From: Pleurotus djamor
Taxonomy: Eukaryota; Basidiomycota; Agaricomycetes; Agaricales; Pleurotaceae
Assembly (NCBI GenBank): GCA_029747585.1
Contig: JAPEVF010000684.1
Coordinates: 1-24,290, forward strand
DNA: 24,290 nt
Direction: 5' to 3'
Shown here in pieces: positions 9,728-19,499 of this stretch. The notes under the pieces are model-generated. The model searched no databases. It had not been told where the DNA came from and saw nothing but the letters and a program-made list of their open reading frames with translations. Each line of letters begins with the position of its first letter. Positions within the stretch are counted from its first letter, which is position 1. The translations under genes and the position numbers were made by a program.

Positions 9728-12008
9728 TCAACCCCTCGCATAAGGATGATAACTGTGTCGGCCCCGGTTCATCATCCGTGCGGGTCCAACCCCTTGGTTC
9801 ATCATACCCCGTCCGACGCCCATGTTATTCATCCCCATGTTCATCATCCCCATTCCCATGCGACCGCCCATTGGATTGACCATCCCAGAAACCATAGGAC
9901 TAGCCATACCACCCGTCATCGCACCTCCCATTCCTCCAGCCATCGCGTTACCCATGCCACCGGCCATCATACCTTGCATGCCACCCATACCCTGCATGCC
10001 ACCAGCGAACCCAGTACCAGCGTTCATGCCCATTCCCATACCACCAACGGCAGCGCCAGTACCGGTGGCCCCCATTGGACCCATACCTAAGCGCATGGCA
10101 CCAACGTTGTTCATGTTGGCAGCCATAGTGCCGGCGCCCATTCCAGCGCCCATGTTCCCCATAGCGTTCATACCTCCCATGCCTCCCATGCCGCCCATGC
10201 CGCTCATAGGGTTAAAGTTACCCATCCCAGCCGCCATTCCGCCGGTACCTGCGTTAGGCATGTTACCGGCCATATTCGACATGCCAGACGCCATGTTCCC
10301 CATACCCCCCATACCAGTCATNCCGGNCATGCCGCCCATACCGTTGAAACGGTTCATACCCATGTTCATCATAGCCATGGGGTTCATATTCGTCATCATA
10401 GGCATTTGCTGGAAGTTCATGTTCATTGGCATGGCACTGGTCCCTTGGGTGGTACCGAAATTGGAAGGGGTTTCGGCCTGTCCGTTAGCGCCAGCGCGTT
10501 GTTCCCTCTGACTTCGAGGTTGAGCGGCTTTGACTTCGATCTATTGTGTACGATTAGTCTTTCACATTAGCAGAAGAATTCGTGGGCCAGCGTGCCTGTT
10601 TGTCGTCCAACATGAGTCCAAGTTTCCCAACCAGTTGGTCGGCATTGCCACCTTCGTCGAACGTAACAAAGCCGAATCCTTTCGACCTCCCCGACTCGCG
10701 GTCCATCATGACGGTGGCGTCAACGACGTTGCCGTATGTCGAGAAGAAAGCCTTCATGGTCTCGGATGTGGTATGTGGGGCAAGTCCACCGACGAAATAC
10801 CGAGTATTTCGGAGATGCTCCTCTCGAGGTATAGCTCGTTTGGGGTCGATCTATGAGCAGGATGTTATGTCGCATATCACAGACAGCAGCTTTATATTCA
10901 CCATTTTTCCATCGAGAGTGTGTTCACGAGATATCACAGTGTTGACAGCCGAGGGATCTTCAAATGTTAGGAAGGCAAAACCTCTTGACGTGCCTGATGG
11001 ATCTCGCATGATTGTGCACGCATCCACCTTGACAACATGTCAGTAACTCGACGGGTAGTGAGGCAGTAACCGCGTGGCACCTTGCCGAACTGAGAGAAAT
11101 AATTCTTCAGTCCTTCTTTAGACGGGGAAGAGAGGGTATCAGTGAATATAAAATTGAGATATATTGAAGGATATGATACCATCTGTCGTATCCCAACTGA
11201 GCCCTCCGATGAAGAGTTTGCTATCGTAGGGTCGAGAGCGTATCGTATCGTCCAAAGTAAGGCGTATCGTGAGCGTAGCAAATCGTAGAGAGGCGATACA
11301 GTATCCAATGGTGGACGGACGTAAAGTATCATATCGATGGGTCCGAAAGGATACGTAGGTTGCCGCCGATGGTAGTAAAGAAAATGCAAAATATCAGTTG
11401 TACGGAGCAAAGGCATACGAGACGTCCAAGAGCAAACAGACATGAACATAGGTATGTCCCGAGAGAAAAGCATGCGCGCCAGTATGAAAAGTATGAACAT
11501 AGTAACGTACCCATAGTCATGCATTTCCGACGGTTTCTTTCCGTAGACCGTGTCGCCCGACACTGAAGTCGTCGTCGGTATTTCCTGAGTCGCGGTTTCA
11601 CTTGTTGTTGGCTTCATGCTGGGTCGAATCGCGCCCCTTTCTTGACCGGGTGTTTGCTGGTAAGAAGAGAACTGCTTGGCTATCTGTGCTGAATACGAAA
11701 GCGTCGGGCTGGTGGAAGTTGATGAAGAAGCTTTTGGCGCTGCTGTCGCCGGCTTCGCGGGTAACGACAAGTTGGGAGACCGTGTTGCAGGTGATGTCGG
11801 GCTATTGTTTCCGAGCGACACGGGCGACACGGGCTCTTCCTCTACCACTTCCTCTTCAGATTCTGTTTTCGATGGTTCAGCGAGCCCAACATTCAGAAAT
11901 TCGTTATCGTCGCCATATATGTCTGAAGTAAAGGGTTCGTTGTTTTACAAAGACACGGATTCAGTACGCCATACCATCATAAAGTTCGGAATCTGCTGGC
12001 TTGGACAT
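9728..12008 (-). CDS. Two-RRM RNA-binding protein, Hrp1/hnRNP-like, Met/Gly-rich tail
   Basis: Seven exons (12008-11975, 11922-11511, 11220-11180, 11115-11081, 11027-10902, 10850-10596, 10540-9728) give 571 residues. The acidic and Ser/Pro/Thr-rich N-terminus starts MSKPADSELYDD. RRM1 (about 150-216) has KLFIGGLSW and RGFAFLTF. RRM2 (about 232-305) has RYFVGGLAP and KGFGFVTF. The linker KRAIPREEHLRNTRY is typical of the Hrp1/Nab4, DAZAP1 and Musashi group. The tail is low-complexity, with roughly every third residue Met in Gly/Asn/Ala context, and ends HSYHPYARG. Hrp1-type proteins bind AU-rich signals in 3'-end processing and shuttle between nucleus and cytoplasm; that role is inferred here. 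Intron 2 is 290 nt and intron 6 is GC-AG. Ns at 10322 and 10327 fall in the tail. Confidence 0.93.
10541..10595 (-). other. GC-AG intron (intron 6 of the RRM gene)
   Basis: RRM2 ends LMLDDKQ and the expected continuation IEVKAAQPRSQRE resumes at 10540. The 55 nt between start with GCACGC after CAG and end ACAATAG, with a good branch-point context (GACTAATC) about 15 nt before the acceptor. No GT donor nearby gives an intron of credible length: the only candidate (GTGAAA) would leave 25 nt. Confidence 0.75.
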
Positions 12009-13026
12009 TCGGGGCAAAAAGCACTTGGAAGGAGAGGAACAAAAAGACTTGGGAGAGGAACAGCGCAGGAACAGCGCGCTTCTGGATCAATAATGTAACC
12101 TTTCCCACAGTCAGTACGCTGAGTTCTCACGGTCAATAACGTTGAAACCGATAACCCTGGCCTAATCAGGCCCAGATATTATCGCTCTGTTGGTCTTTCC
12201 CGAGGTAGAAAGGATGTTTGCAGTGTAAGTAGTCCTACATATCTAATGGAAGAACGCCACTGATATACACCCAGATGCGTAGCCCCTCGAAGGCTTGTCG
12301 GGAGACGGGGGACGAATATTTCACATCAGATTTAGATCTCCCCCGTGCCACTTGCCCCGTGCACAGCGCGACTGGATGTTTCTTCTGCAAAAGCAAGGAC
12401 TCCCACAGAACTTTCATATCTGGGGCTTACGATATTCATCCCAATGGAACTTCAATTCAGGAATCATGTTCCAAGGAGTTGGAGGACAGGCTTTGCGATT
12501 GACTCAAACTTGGCATGGATTTGTCTGTGGCATCGTTGATTTCCAACATCCAAACGCGTGGCCTTGCTCAAGACCCATGGGATCCCCATCTCATGCACCG
12601 AACAGGTACACATGGTAAGGATGTCTTTTAACCTATCACCCCACAACCGTCGATGAAGGTTGTTAATTTTGGCGCAGCGCTAACGAATGTATGAACGATT
12701 TGAACATTCGACTAGATTCTACTCTCCCACTTCGAAGTCAAAAAGCCTTCGAGCGACATTCTATCTATCCAAGCCGTCGTATTCTTCTTCTCTACGGAAC
12801 GCGTCTGTGACTTGGAAGTAGCCCGGGAACTAGTTACCTTTGTGGCACATTGGTGGTGTCAACGTCACCCCATACATCCATTTGCGTCTTTTTCTGATCC
12901 TCTTATATATAAAGGCCTCTTACAAGCCCCCTTTCCTGGTAGGACACCCTCTCTATTCCCTCAGTAAGTCCTTGACTTTTCACACTTCTTCGTCTACGAT
13001 ATCCAACTTCACGCTCTAGGATATCA
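12009..13026. promoter_or_regulatory. Divergent intergenic region with lipase promoter and 5' UTR intron
   Basis: Separates the RRM gene (minus) from the lipase (plus). Near the RRM start the transcribed strand is pyrimidine-rich with repeated TGTTCCTC-like units (complement of 12030-12080). Several frames of 60-107 codons at 12235-12646 overlap on both strands without recognisable motifs and are not called. Before the lipase, a TATA box (TTATATATAAAGG, about 12903-12915) is followed by a CT-rich stretch. A likely 5' UTR intron spans 12964-13019 (GTAAGT donor, CTCTAG acceptor), ending 7 nt before the ATG. Confidence 0.5.
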
Positions 13027-14175
13027 ATGACTTCGTACAACATTCACCAACAAATCTGGGTTCTCTGCGCATCGTCGGGTATCGCGACTGCCTCTGTCGG
13101 CACACAAGCTGACCTCCAGGAATTGATGTCGGCTCATCTACAGCCCACAATCGACACCGTGGAGATCGGTAACTGGAAGGTGGTTTGGGGTCCTAACGTT
13201 TGGAAAGCCAATCCTGACGATACCTCCGCCGCTGCCGATCATACCTGGTACGTTGCACACAACCCATCTGCCGTATTTGAGGATGGGAACCCCTACGATA
13301 CCTACGTCGTATCCATCACCGGCACTGCGACCAACTCTCAAGTTGATGCCGATGAAGACAACCAGATCGGACAAGTCGTCGACTTTAATGCGTGGTCTCA
13401 GCTGGGATTCGAAAGCACCCCACTCCCTGCCAGTCAAGTTGACCAAGCCAAGCCCTACATTGCATTAGGAACCGCGAACGGAGTACATTGGCTCCTCAGC
13501 ATCCCTACAAAAGATGGTACGACACTCCTGCAGTTCCTCTCCACCGTTCCTTCCGCCTCTCGCATCGTATTTACCGGTCATAGTCTCGGGGGTGCCTTGA
13601 GTCCGACGGTTGCAATGGCGGTAGCCAAGTTGGGCACAGTTAATGTGCCTTTGGCCAATATATTTACCTACCCAGTCGCCGGTCCTTCCCCCGGCAATGG
13701 CCCTTTCGCTGCCCTCTACGCAAAGACGTTCCCCCAGGTTGCTTCGGGTGGGGCCCTTTATCAAGTCTGGAATACCGTTATATGGAACGCCTATGATATA
13801 GTCCCCCATGCTTGGAATCGAGACACTGTAAAAGGCCAGAGTCTTTCAGACATCCCGTCCATTTATGGCGAACTGCCATTCGGACTTGGTATGCTAGTGG
13901 GCGCTGGGGTGCTCGCTGCCCAAGTCACGTCTCAGAGTGCTCCTGTATACATCCCTCTCCAAGGGACTCGGGTTCTCCCCCAAGCCAAACCGGTGACCCC
14001 ACAGAGCTGGGATGCGTTCACTAACACCGCTGGTTATCAGCACGTTTATGGGTATTATGATGTTATTGGGACACCCCTTGTTCCATCTCTCGGCGATGCG
14101 CCTGACACAAAGAAAGCGCTATCCAAGGCTCCAGTATTCTCCTGTTTTGAGAGGGCTAAAGCGGAGAAAGCTTAG
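13027..14175 (+). CDS. Class 3 lipase (alpha/beta hydrolase), intronless
   Basis: One uninterrupted frame of 382 residues. The nucleophile elbow GHSLGGALS (Ser186) is the class 3 lipase signature. Asp257 in NAYDIVPHAW and His339 in AGYQHVYGYY complete a plausible triad. The oxyanion-side segment YVVSITGTATNSQ lies upstream, as in fungal lipases of this fold. There is no clear signal peptide at MTSYNIHQQIWVLCASSG, so it may be intracellular, or the N-terminus may differ. The family hydrolyses acylglycerols or related esters; the exact substrate is not deducible. The absence of coding introns contrasts with its neighbours. A TATA box about 120 bp upstream and a predicted 5' UTR intron support transcription. 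Confidence 0.9.
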   Translation: MTSYNIHQQIWVLCASSGIATASVGTQADLQELMSAHLQPTIDTVEIGNWKVVWGPNVWKANPDDTSAAADHTWYVAHNPSAVFEDGNPYDTYVVSITGTATNSQVDADEDNQIGQVVDFNAWSQLGFESTPLPASQVDQAKPYIALGTANGVHWLLSIPTKDGTTLLQFLSTVPSASRIVFTGHSLGGALSPTVAMAVAKLGTVNVPLANIFTYPVAGPSPGNGPFAALYAKTFPQVASGGALYQVWNTVIWNAYDIVPHAWNRDTVKGQSLSDIPSIYGELPFGLGMLVGAGVLAAQVTSQSAPVYIPLQGTRVLPQAKPVTPQSWDAFTNTAGYQHVYGYYDVIGTPLVPSLGDAPDTKKALSKAPVFSCFERAKAEKA

Positions 14176-14365
14176 AGTACAGTCCTGTTCCTTAGCTCCC
14201 AATGTATTCCCTATAGAAAGGAGCCCGTTAGGAGGTTTTCTCGGAAGCATTTGTCCTACCCCACGATCCAAGTCTCCCACAATCTCAACGTCTGGACATC
14301 CGTTCACCTCGTCGCCTTCTGGTTACCAACGCTTTCAAGCTTCATTCCTCACGTAAGGCTTCACT
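14176..14365. other. Short intergenic spacer
   Basis: 190 bp between the lipase stop and the amidohydrolase start, both on the plus strand. It must hold the lipase 3' end and the amidohydrolase promoter. No TATA box or coding segment is evident. Confidence 0.4.
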
Positions 14366-16968
14366 ATGTCCAAGAATGCAGAATCTTCCCCGCAAAAACC
14401 GCGAGGAACTTCTTGGCGGACAAGCATTTTCGTAACGGGGTTGTTGTTTGCCACTCTGTTCAAATTCTCGCGTCTTCACGAATCTCGATACGCGATATGC
14501 TCACCAACGCGTTCAATATACACAGTATCTGAGGAAATGCCGAGGGTTGAGTGCCTCCTCGTGCATGGAACCAAAATTGTAAAGGCGGGATCACTCTGTG
14601 CGTCATGGTGACGTGCCTTATCTACGCATTCTCCTCAACGTTGATGTTGTGTTTAAAGTCGAAGCTCAAGAGGTGTCGCCAGCATACCCCCAAATATTGG
14701 AGAAATACATACCGTGGATCTCTCATATCAAATTTCCTTGGTCGCTCAAAGTCATCTACACCAAACCCTCTTCGATCGTCGTGCCTGGCCTTGCTGGTAT
14801 GGTTTTCATATACCCCATCCTCCGGTCGCTGTCTTAGATCACCACCTAGATGCACATGCCCACATCCTAGAATATGGGTTCAAGATGCAACTGCAGTTGG
14901 ACGGATCTCCGTCGACACAAGGTATTCCAAATTCAACATCACCCCTCCGAGTTCTTCACACCCACCAATCATGAACACTTCTTTTCCAAGATGTCGTCAG
15001 ACGTATACGAGAATACATACTCTCTCGTCCCGATGTACACCACAATACATCCGCGTGGATACAGGGCATGGGCTGGGATCAAACTAAATGGCCTGGTGCA
15101 CAGTTCCCTACCGCAGTGCGTCCCCATGTTCCGAGATGGCTATTCTTAGCACCAAGCGCTCANTTTTTTGAGCGAAGCACGACCTATCCGACCCTTTGCT
15201 TGAGGGCCGACCGGTTGCTCTTCGTAGAGTCGACGGTCATGCCATCTGGGTTTCTTCGGCAGTACTGGATATGATGGGAAACCTCCCCACAGAAGTGGAC
15301 GGGGGCTTGATTGTGAGAGATGCTGATGGCAGTCCGACTGGTATGTCTCAATTCAGTGTCTACATGATTGCCTCCCCGTTGCTCATGCCGCCAGTGAAGG
15401 AGTTTTTGTGGACAATGCCATGAATCTCGTACCTCTTCCTCCTTATTCGGAAGACGACATGAAAGTCTATTTTGAGACCGCCATGGCAGATGCTCTGGCT
15501 CACGGTCTCACTTCTATACACGATGCAGCTTCGCCCCCCGCAGTCATTGAATTCTTTAAGAGGTCACATGCAATCTCATCGGTTCCTTCTCCGTATTAAC
15601 CTTTGACTTCCGCAAAATAGGCAAGCGGAAAGTGGAAACTTACCAGTATGTTCTTTCTCTTTCTACAGCTTCTTTGCATTAAAGCCTGCTCAGATTCGTG
15701 TCTATCTCATGGGAAATGTGCCATCCGATGAATACTGGGGCTCCCAAATACCCCGCTTAATCAATCATGGACTTGACTCGCGACTCACTGTGCGAAGCGT
15801 CAAGCTTTTCACAGATGGTAAACGGCCCGCTACCACTTGGTTTTCATCTTACTGACTTTCGGTAGGCGCACTCGGATCATGGGGTGCAGCCCTGCTTCAA
15901 CCTTATTCTGATAACCCTTCCACCAAGGGCCTCATGCGAAGCTCTAAAGAAGTTATGGACATATTAGTACGCAACTTCTATCAAGACGGATTTCAAGTGG
16001 TAGGCCCAGCTCCCAGTCACCGTAGCTTTTGTCTCCTTGCTTAGTATCCCCATTAGAATATCCACTGTATCGGCGATTACGCGAACCAAGCTGTGCTGGA
16101 CATTTTCGAAGGCCTTATCTCCTCTTCAGATGATCCTGCGAATGTCACTGGGAGCTGGCGTCCCCGGATAGAACATGCACAGATAATGACCGTAACTGAT
16201 TTGGAGCGAATCGGAAGGTTGGGTGGTGAGTCCCTCATCGCCCATGTGCATCACCTATGTAATGACGTGATTCGCAGTCATTCCAAGCGTACAGCCCACA
16301 CATGCGTGAGGTCGTACTTTCTCTCCTTGCTCCTTCTTCTGACTCCATCTGGTAGGACGAGCGACATGGGCTATGCAGAAACTCGCCTCGTGAGCCGCCT
16401 TCCAAGTCCTCTAGCATCGTGCATTTTTTGCTCAAGCGCATAATAGGGTCCTGAACGTATCAAAGGGGCATATGCTTATCAAACTCTTATCCAGTCAGTC
16501 AATAAATCGTCCTCTCGATTTCTCAGATACTGAACCAAAAAAGGACAAGCCAAAACGGTGTGCTCCCCCTTGGTTCCGATTTCCCAGTGGAAGGCATAAA
16601 TCCGCTTTTGGGCTTCTATGCAGCTGTTTCTCGATTATCCACAGGTGGAGATTCACCTCATGGGAAAGGTGGATGGTATGGGCTTCTCCCCCTTTCGCGG
16701 ATTCTCGTGGCAACTGACGTTTACCGCTAGGTTCCCTAACCAGCGCCTAACTCGAGCACAAGCGCTTAAAGGAATGACCCTTGATGCTGCTTATGCTGCT
16801 TTCGCTGAACACGAGCGTGGTTCACTCGTCTCAGGAAAGAAAGCTGATTTCGTCATACTCGATCGTGATATCATGACTGTGCCTTTTGATGAAATACTCA
16901 TGACGCGAGTGGAAGCGACTGTCATTGATGGCAAGGTGGCTTATGGAGCGTTGTCTTCATTTACATAG
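14366..16968 (+). CDS. Amidohydrolase family 3 protein (YtcJ/deformylase-like), N-terminal membrane anchor
   Basis: Fifteen exons: 14366-14597, 14659-14796, 14838-14921, 14991-15115, 15178-15340, 15400-15562, 15622-15646, 15694-15817, 15866-15999, 16057-16225, 16278-16305, 16356-16389, 16447-16493, 16550-16675 and 16731-16968. They sum to 609 residues. A short basic head is followed by a likely membrane helix (SIFVTGLLFATLF, about 18-30). The metal-binding HxH lies in DAHAHILEYG. Other family blocks are LRRVDGHAIWVSS, GGLIVRDADGSPTG, GLTSIHDAA, VKLFTDGALGSWGAA, NIHCIGDYANQ, RIEHAQIM, LGSDFPVEGINPLLGFY and KKADFVILDRDIM. The fold is a metal-dependent hydrolase of C-N bonds; the substrate is unknown. 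The anchor suggests a lumenal or extracellular catalytic domain. An N in intron 4 lies in a T run. Confidence 0.92.
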
Positions 16969-17567
16969 TTTGGCTTTCTTTTATCCTTTTATGCTATCGA
17001 GGCGCCATATTGACGATATGATGCTCTTGACTGTGAAAGACTTTTTCGCTCTATGTCGGTGTTCATGGATAGGCATCCTTACTTGGGCTAGCTCCTCCCC
17101 CCCTTTCAAGACAGGTCAACATCCACGTCCTTCTGACTTCTGCCTGTCAGTGTCAAGACCGAACAAATAGAGATTGGTTGCTATCATCTTTCTTGTCTTT
17201 TTGCATTTCTATATTGATGGTTTTCATTATCGGCCACTCCACCACATGTTCAAAGCACCCAGTATGCACGTCGACCAACCGGAAAGCATTGGTATCGGTC
17301 CTTTGTACCCAACCTTAAGACCTTTTTTTCAGCGCATGATACCAATTGTTCGCCCATTGATGCCGACATCCAACTTTGTAACCCCGATGGCACTTTATCG
17401 TACCCTCTCTATCTCCATTTTGTGGACATCTGGAACTGATTTGGTATAGGCAGGTGCCAGCATGTTCTCATTGTTCTGTTTCACTCTTTTTCATCCAAAT
17501 TCATCGGCGTCCGTTGTAGCGCCCAAAACCTACCCAACGAAACTCAACTCCAACGTAACTCAACTCC
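16969..17567. other. Intergenic region after the amidohydrolase
   Basis: 600 bp of pyrimidine-rich sequence with short frames and no recognisable motif. It probably holds the amidohydrolase 3' UTR and possibly eroded parts of the remnant annotated next. A perfect 16-bp tandem duplication (AACTCAACTCCAACGT twice, 17541-17572) sits at its right edge. Confidence 0.4.
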
Positions 17568-17706
17568 AACGTGGTTCAACCTCCAAGACAGGCAACGCTT
17601 TGATTCTAGATCTCGAGCAACGTGTCCTCTGCCTACTACGACCATGGTCGAGGCTACGATCACTGATGGCAAGGTGGCTAGCGGAGCGTTTCATAAATCA
17701 TCGTAG
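17568..17706 (+). pseudogene. Decayed 3' remnant of a second amidohydrolase
   Basis: Two segments match the last exon of the upstream amidohydrolase. The first (from about 17570) reads RGSTSKTGNALILDLE against RGSLVSGKKADFVILDRD of the intact gene. The second (17647-17691) reads VEATITDGKVASGAF against VEATVIDGKVAYGAL (16909-16953), with 16 identical bases around TGATGGCAAGGTGGCT. The two segments are in different frames, so an indel separates them, and a TAG follows soon after. Several differences in the second block are at third codon positions, which suggests an older paralogue that decayed rather than a recent copy of the neighbour. No upstream exons are recognised. Confidence 0.65.
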
Positions 17707-18018
17707 CCTACCCTTTTCAAACCCTTTTTCTCCTGTGCTCCCACCGTCCTCTACTAATCTCCGCCTGGATAATCGCGCTGTAAGCTGATTCTCGCCTCGT
17801 TGATGCGTTTCACTCGGGCTGTGCCCACTGAGAGCCCATGCGAGCAGCTTATATCTGCCTTCGAGCCTTATACTCTATGGTAATTGGGCTGCGCTATCAT
17901 TGTACTCATGATCTTACCCCTTTGCCCGACAGACGGGGAACAATTACTTCTCACTGCGTAGAGGTATTGCCTGGCCTTCTATGTGCGATACACTCAAGTG
18001 AGTCGCCTCTGAAGAACC

Positions 18019-18027
18019 TATAAAATA
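18019..18027 (+). promoter_or_regulatory. TATA box of microprotein gene A
   Basis: TATAAAATA lies 98 bp before the ATG at 18117, in a gene-free stretch. A start of transcription about 30 bp downstream would leave a leader of roughly 65 nt, just at or after an upstream ATG at about 18049. Confidence 0.5.
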
Positions 18028-18116
18028 GGGCGATCGTTCTCTTTTCGAAATGCTCACAAAATCGCAACATCCAGTACCTCAGCCCTTCAACAACCCCAAC
18101 CAACACACTGCACACG

Positions 18117-18266
18117 ATGACAAACTCTTGCTCTACTTCGCCCTCCATCATATCCCCTGTTCGCAATATGGGTCGCGAAATACCACCTCCAAGACCTCCA
18201 ATTGAATGTTCCCGATGTGGGAAAAGAGGTGGTGGACACGAACCTTGGTGTGACGCTCAACGTTAA
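18117..18266 (+). CDS. 49-residue zinc-knuckle-like microprotein A
   Basis: ATG to TAA encodes 49 residues. The N-terminal part is Ser/Pro-rich, then EIPPPRPPIE leads into CSRCGKRGGGHEPWC, a C-x2-C-x6-H-x3-C arrangement that could bind one zinc ion. The retroviral zinc knuckle is C-x2-C-x4-H-x4-C, so this is related in style but not identical. Support for a real gene is comparative: another short frame at 21981 has the same Pro-rich leader, the same Cys/His spacing, and similar promoter and intron layout. A likely intron begins 7 nt after the stop (18273-18327). An overlapping frame from an upstream ATG near 18049 would encode about 51 other residues. Function is unknown; nucleic-acid or protein binding is only a guess from the motif. 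Confidence 0.6.
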   Translation: MTNSCSTSPSIISPVRNMGREIPPPRPPIECSRCGKRGGGHEPWCDAQR

Positions 18267-18272
18267 ACAACA

Positions 18273-18327
18273 GTAAGCTTGGGATAAACTTTCTCGCCTC
18301 CATGATTGTGATTAAAATTTTATTCAG
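18273..18327 (+). other. Predicted 3' UTR intron of microprotein gene A
   Basis: GTAAGC donor 7 nt after the TAA, and acceptor TTTTATTCAG at 18327, giving 55 nt, the usual intron size in this window. A branch-like GTGATTAAAA precedes the acceptor. Confidence 0.5.
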
Positions 18328-18564
18328 TCTCTATCTGACCATCGCCTTTGGATTGAAATTTACCATGTTCGGATTGTACCAAATGTATCTCATGTATCTT
18401 GTATAGCCTCCTCCTGTTATGATTATGTATTTCTTCGTTTGCCTTCCCACTATACCTTTTCGACATTTTGGAACTTGCCTTGAGGAATTAACTTCCCATT
18501 TTAAGTGGTAAATTGGTGGCAAAGCGGATAGTCATATAGTACTACGGAAGACGTCCATTCGTTG
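18328..18564. other. Gene-free spacer
   Basis: AT-rich sequence after the predicted intron, probably the 3' end of microprotein gene A, followed by the end of the unresolved minus-strand locus. No coding frame is supported. Confidence 0.35.
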
Positions 18565-19499
18565 TCAAATAACTTCACCATGAGTTCTCAACCAGCTCTT
18601 GGTTTCGGCGACCCCATTGTTCCTCCCAGCCTCTCCAGTGGAAAAACCTTTGTGAAACAGTTTGTGCCACGAGGGAGCTATACTTGGTCTGAGAAGCAAT
18701 GAAATAGACGGTTTGCGCAGTTTATGCGCATAAAAGGAAGCGAAAGAAGCTATGCCACCATCCCACATAAAAGGACCGAGGAGATCACTTACTGGAAGCC
18801 GAGCAAAGGTGAACAGATTGTCCGGTTTACATACGTGTCCATGAGCACTGAGCCCAAAAGGTACATTCAACGAACAAAGGCTGGGGCCACTGGGTGTATC
18901 GAGCAAAGGAGGTAGCCAGGCGCCCAGATTTTGCATTGGATCTGAGCATTGTGAGACTCCTACGACAACAAGCAGGGACTTGGGAACGGCAAGAAAGATA
19001 TGGATCCTTGGTGGGATTATCAACCAAAGGTATGATGACCTCGAGTTATTGATATCGTGAAGTAGTAACTATCCTCAGGGTTGATAAACTTCAAGGGTGG
19101 AAATCTCGCTCCGACGAGTTCCAGGCAATACAAGTCTTCCTCATGACCGAAGCCTATTTCACGGGCAGATGTTGAGGAGGACAGGGGAGATGGATCCCGC
19201 GACACGGTGCCGGACGCTGTAAAGACAGTTCCTCTCCTTGGCATTGTAAGACGATCAATGTATACGAGGAGGTGCAATGCGTGAAGAGTGTGGAACTCAC
19301 TTCTAAGCGGTATTTCGTCAATTAATGAGGATTTGCCCTCGACTTTGCGTAAAATTTCCAAGATCGGGCCAGAGACTTTGACATCTGGAGTTGAAATACT
19401 ATGGGTCTCGGATATGGTGCTAACGTCCCTGGTGAAAGTGATTGGCCAACTAACTCTGTTAATGGATGTGCCTAGGACCTGGGTGGGTGGATACGACAC
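18565..19499 (-). CDS. Unresolved minus-strand locus, possible multi-exon gene
   Basis: Two long minus-strand frames abut in different phases: 19499-19020 (159 codons) and 19023-18565 (152 codons). A third overlapping frame (19027-18827) is also open. The upstream frame has ordinary protein-like composition (GPILEILRKVEGKSSLIDE, then AREIGFGHEEDLYCLELVG). Good donors (GTGAGT near 19300, GTATGT near 18837, GTAAGT near 18796) and acceptors (CAG near 18795 and 18690) allow several joins, one ending RFFHWRGWEEQWGRR. I could not build one model that is clearly right, and no domain is recognised. It may be a gene with introns I did not resolve, or a decaying one. Confidence 0.3.

Noticed and set aside
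9822..10511. 229-codon plus-strand frame rich in Pro and Ile
   Set aside because: It is the antisense reading of the Met/Gly-rich tail of the RRM protein; the repeat composition keeps stops away on both strands.
10967..11848. 293-codon minus-strand frame with membrane-like segments
   Set aside because: It reads through introns 2, 3 and 4 of the RRM gene; the hydrophobic part lies within intron 2.
12235..12646. Several overlapping frames of 60-107 codons
   Set aside because: Present on both strands without motif, splice support or paralogue; consistent with chance.
16498..16526. 29-nt intron in the amidohydrolase
   Set aside because: Too short; the 56-nt intron 16494-16549 has a better branch site and joins directly to the conserved GVLPLGSDFPVEG block.
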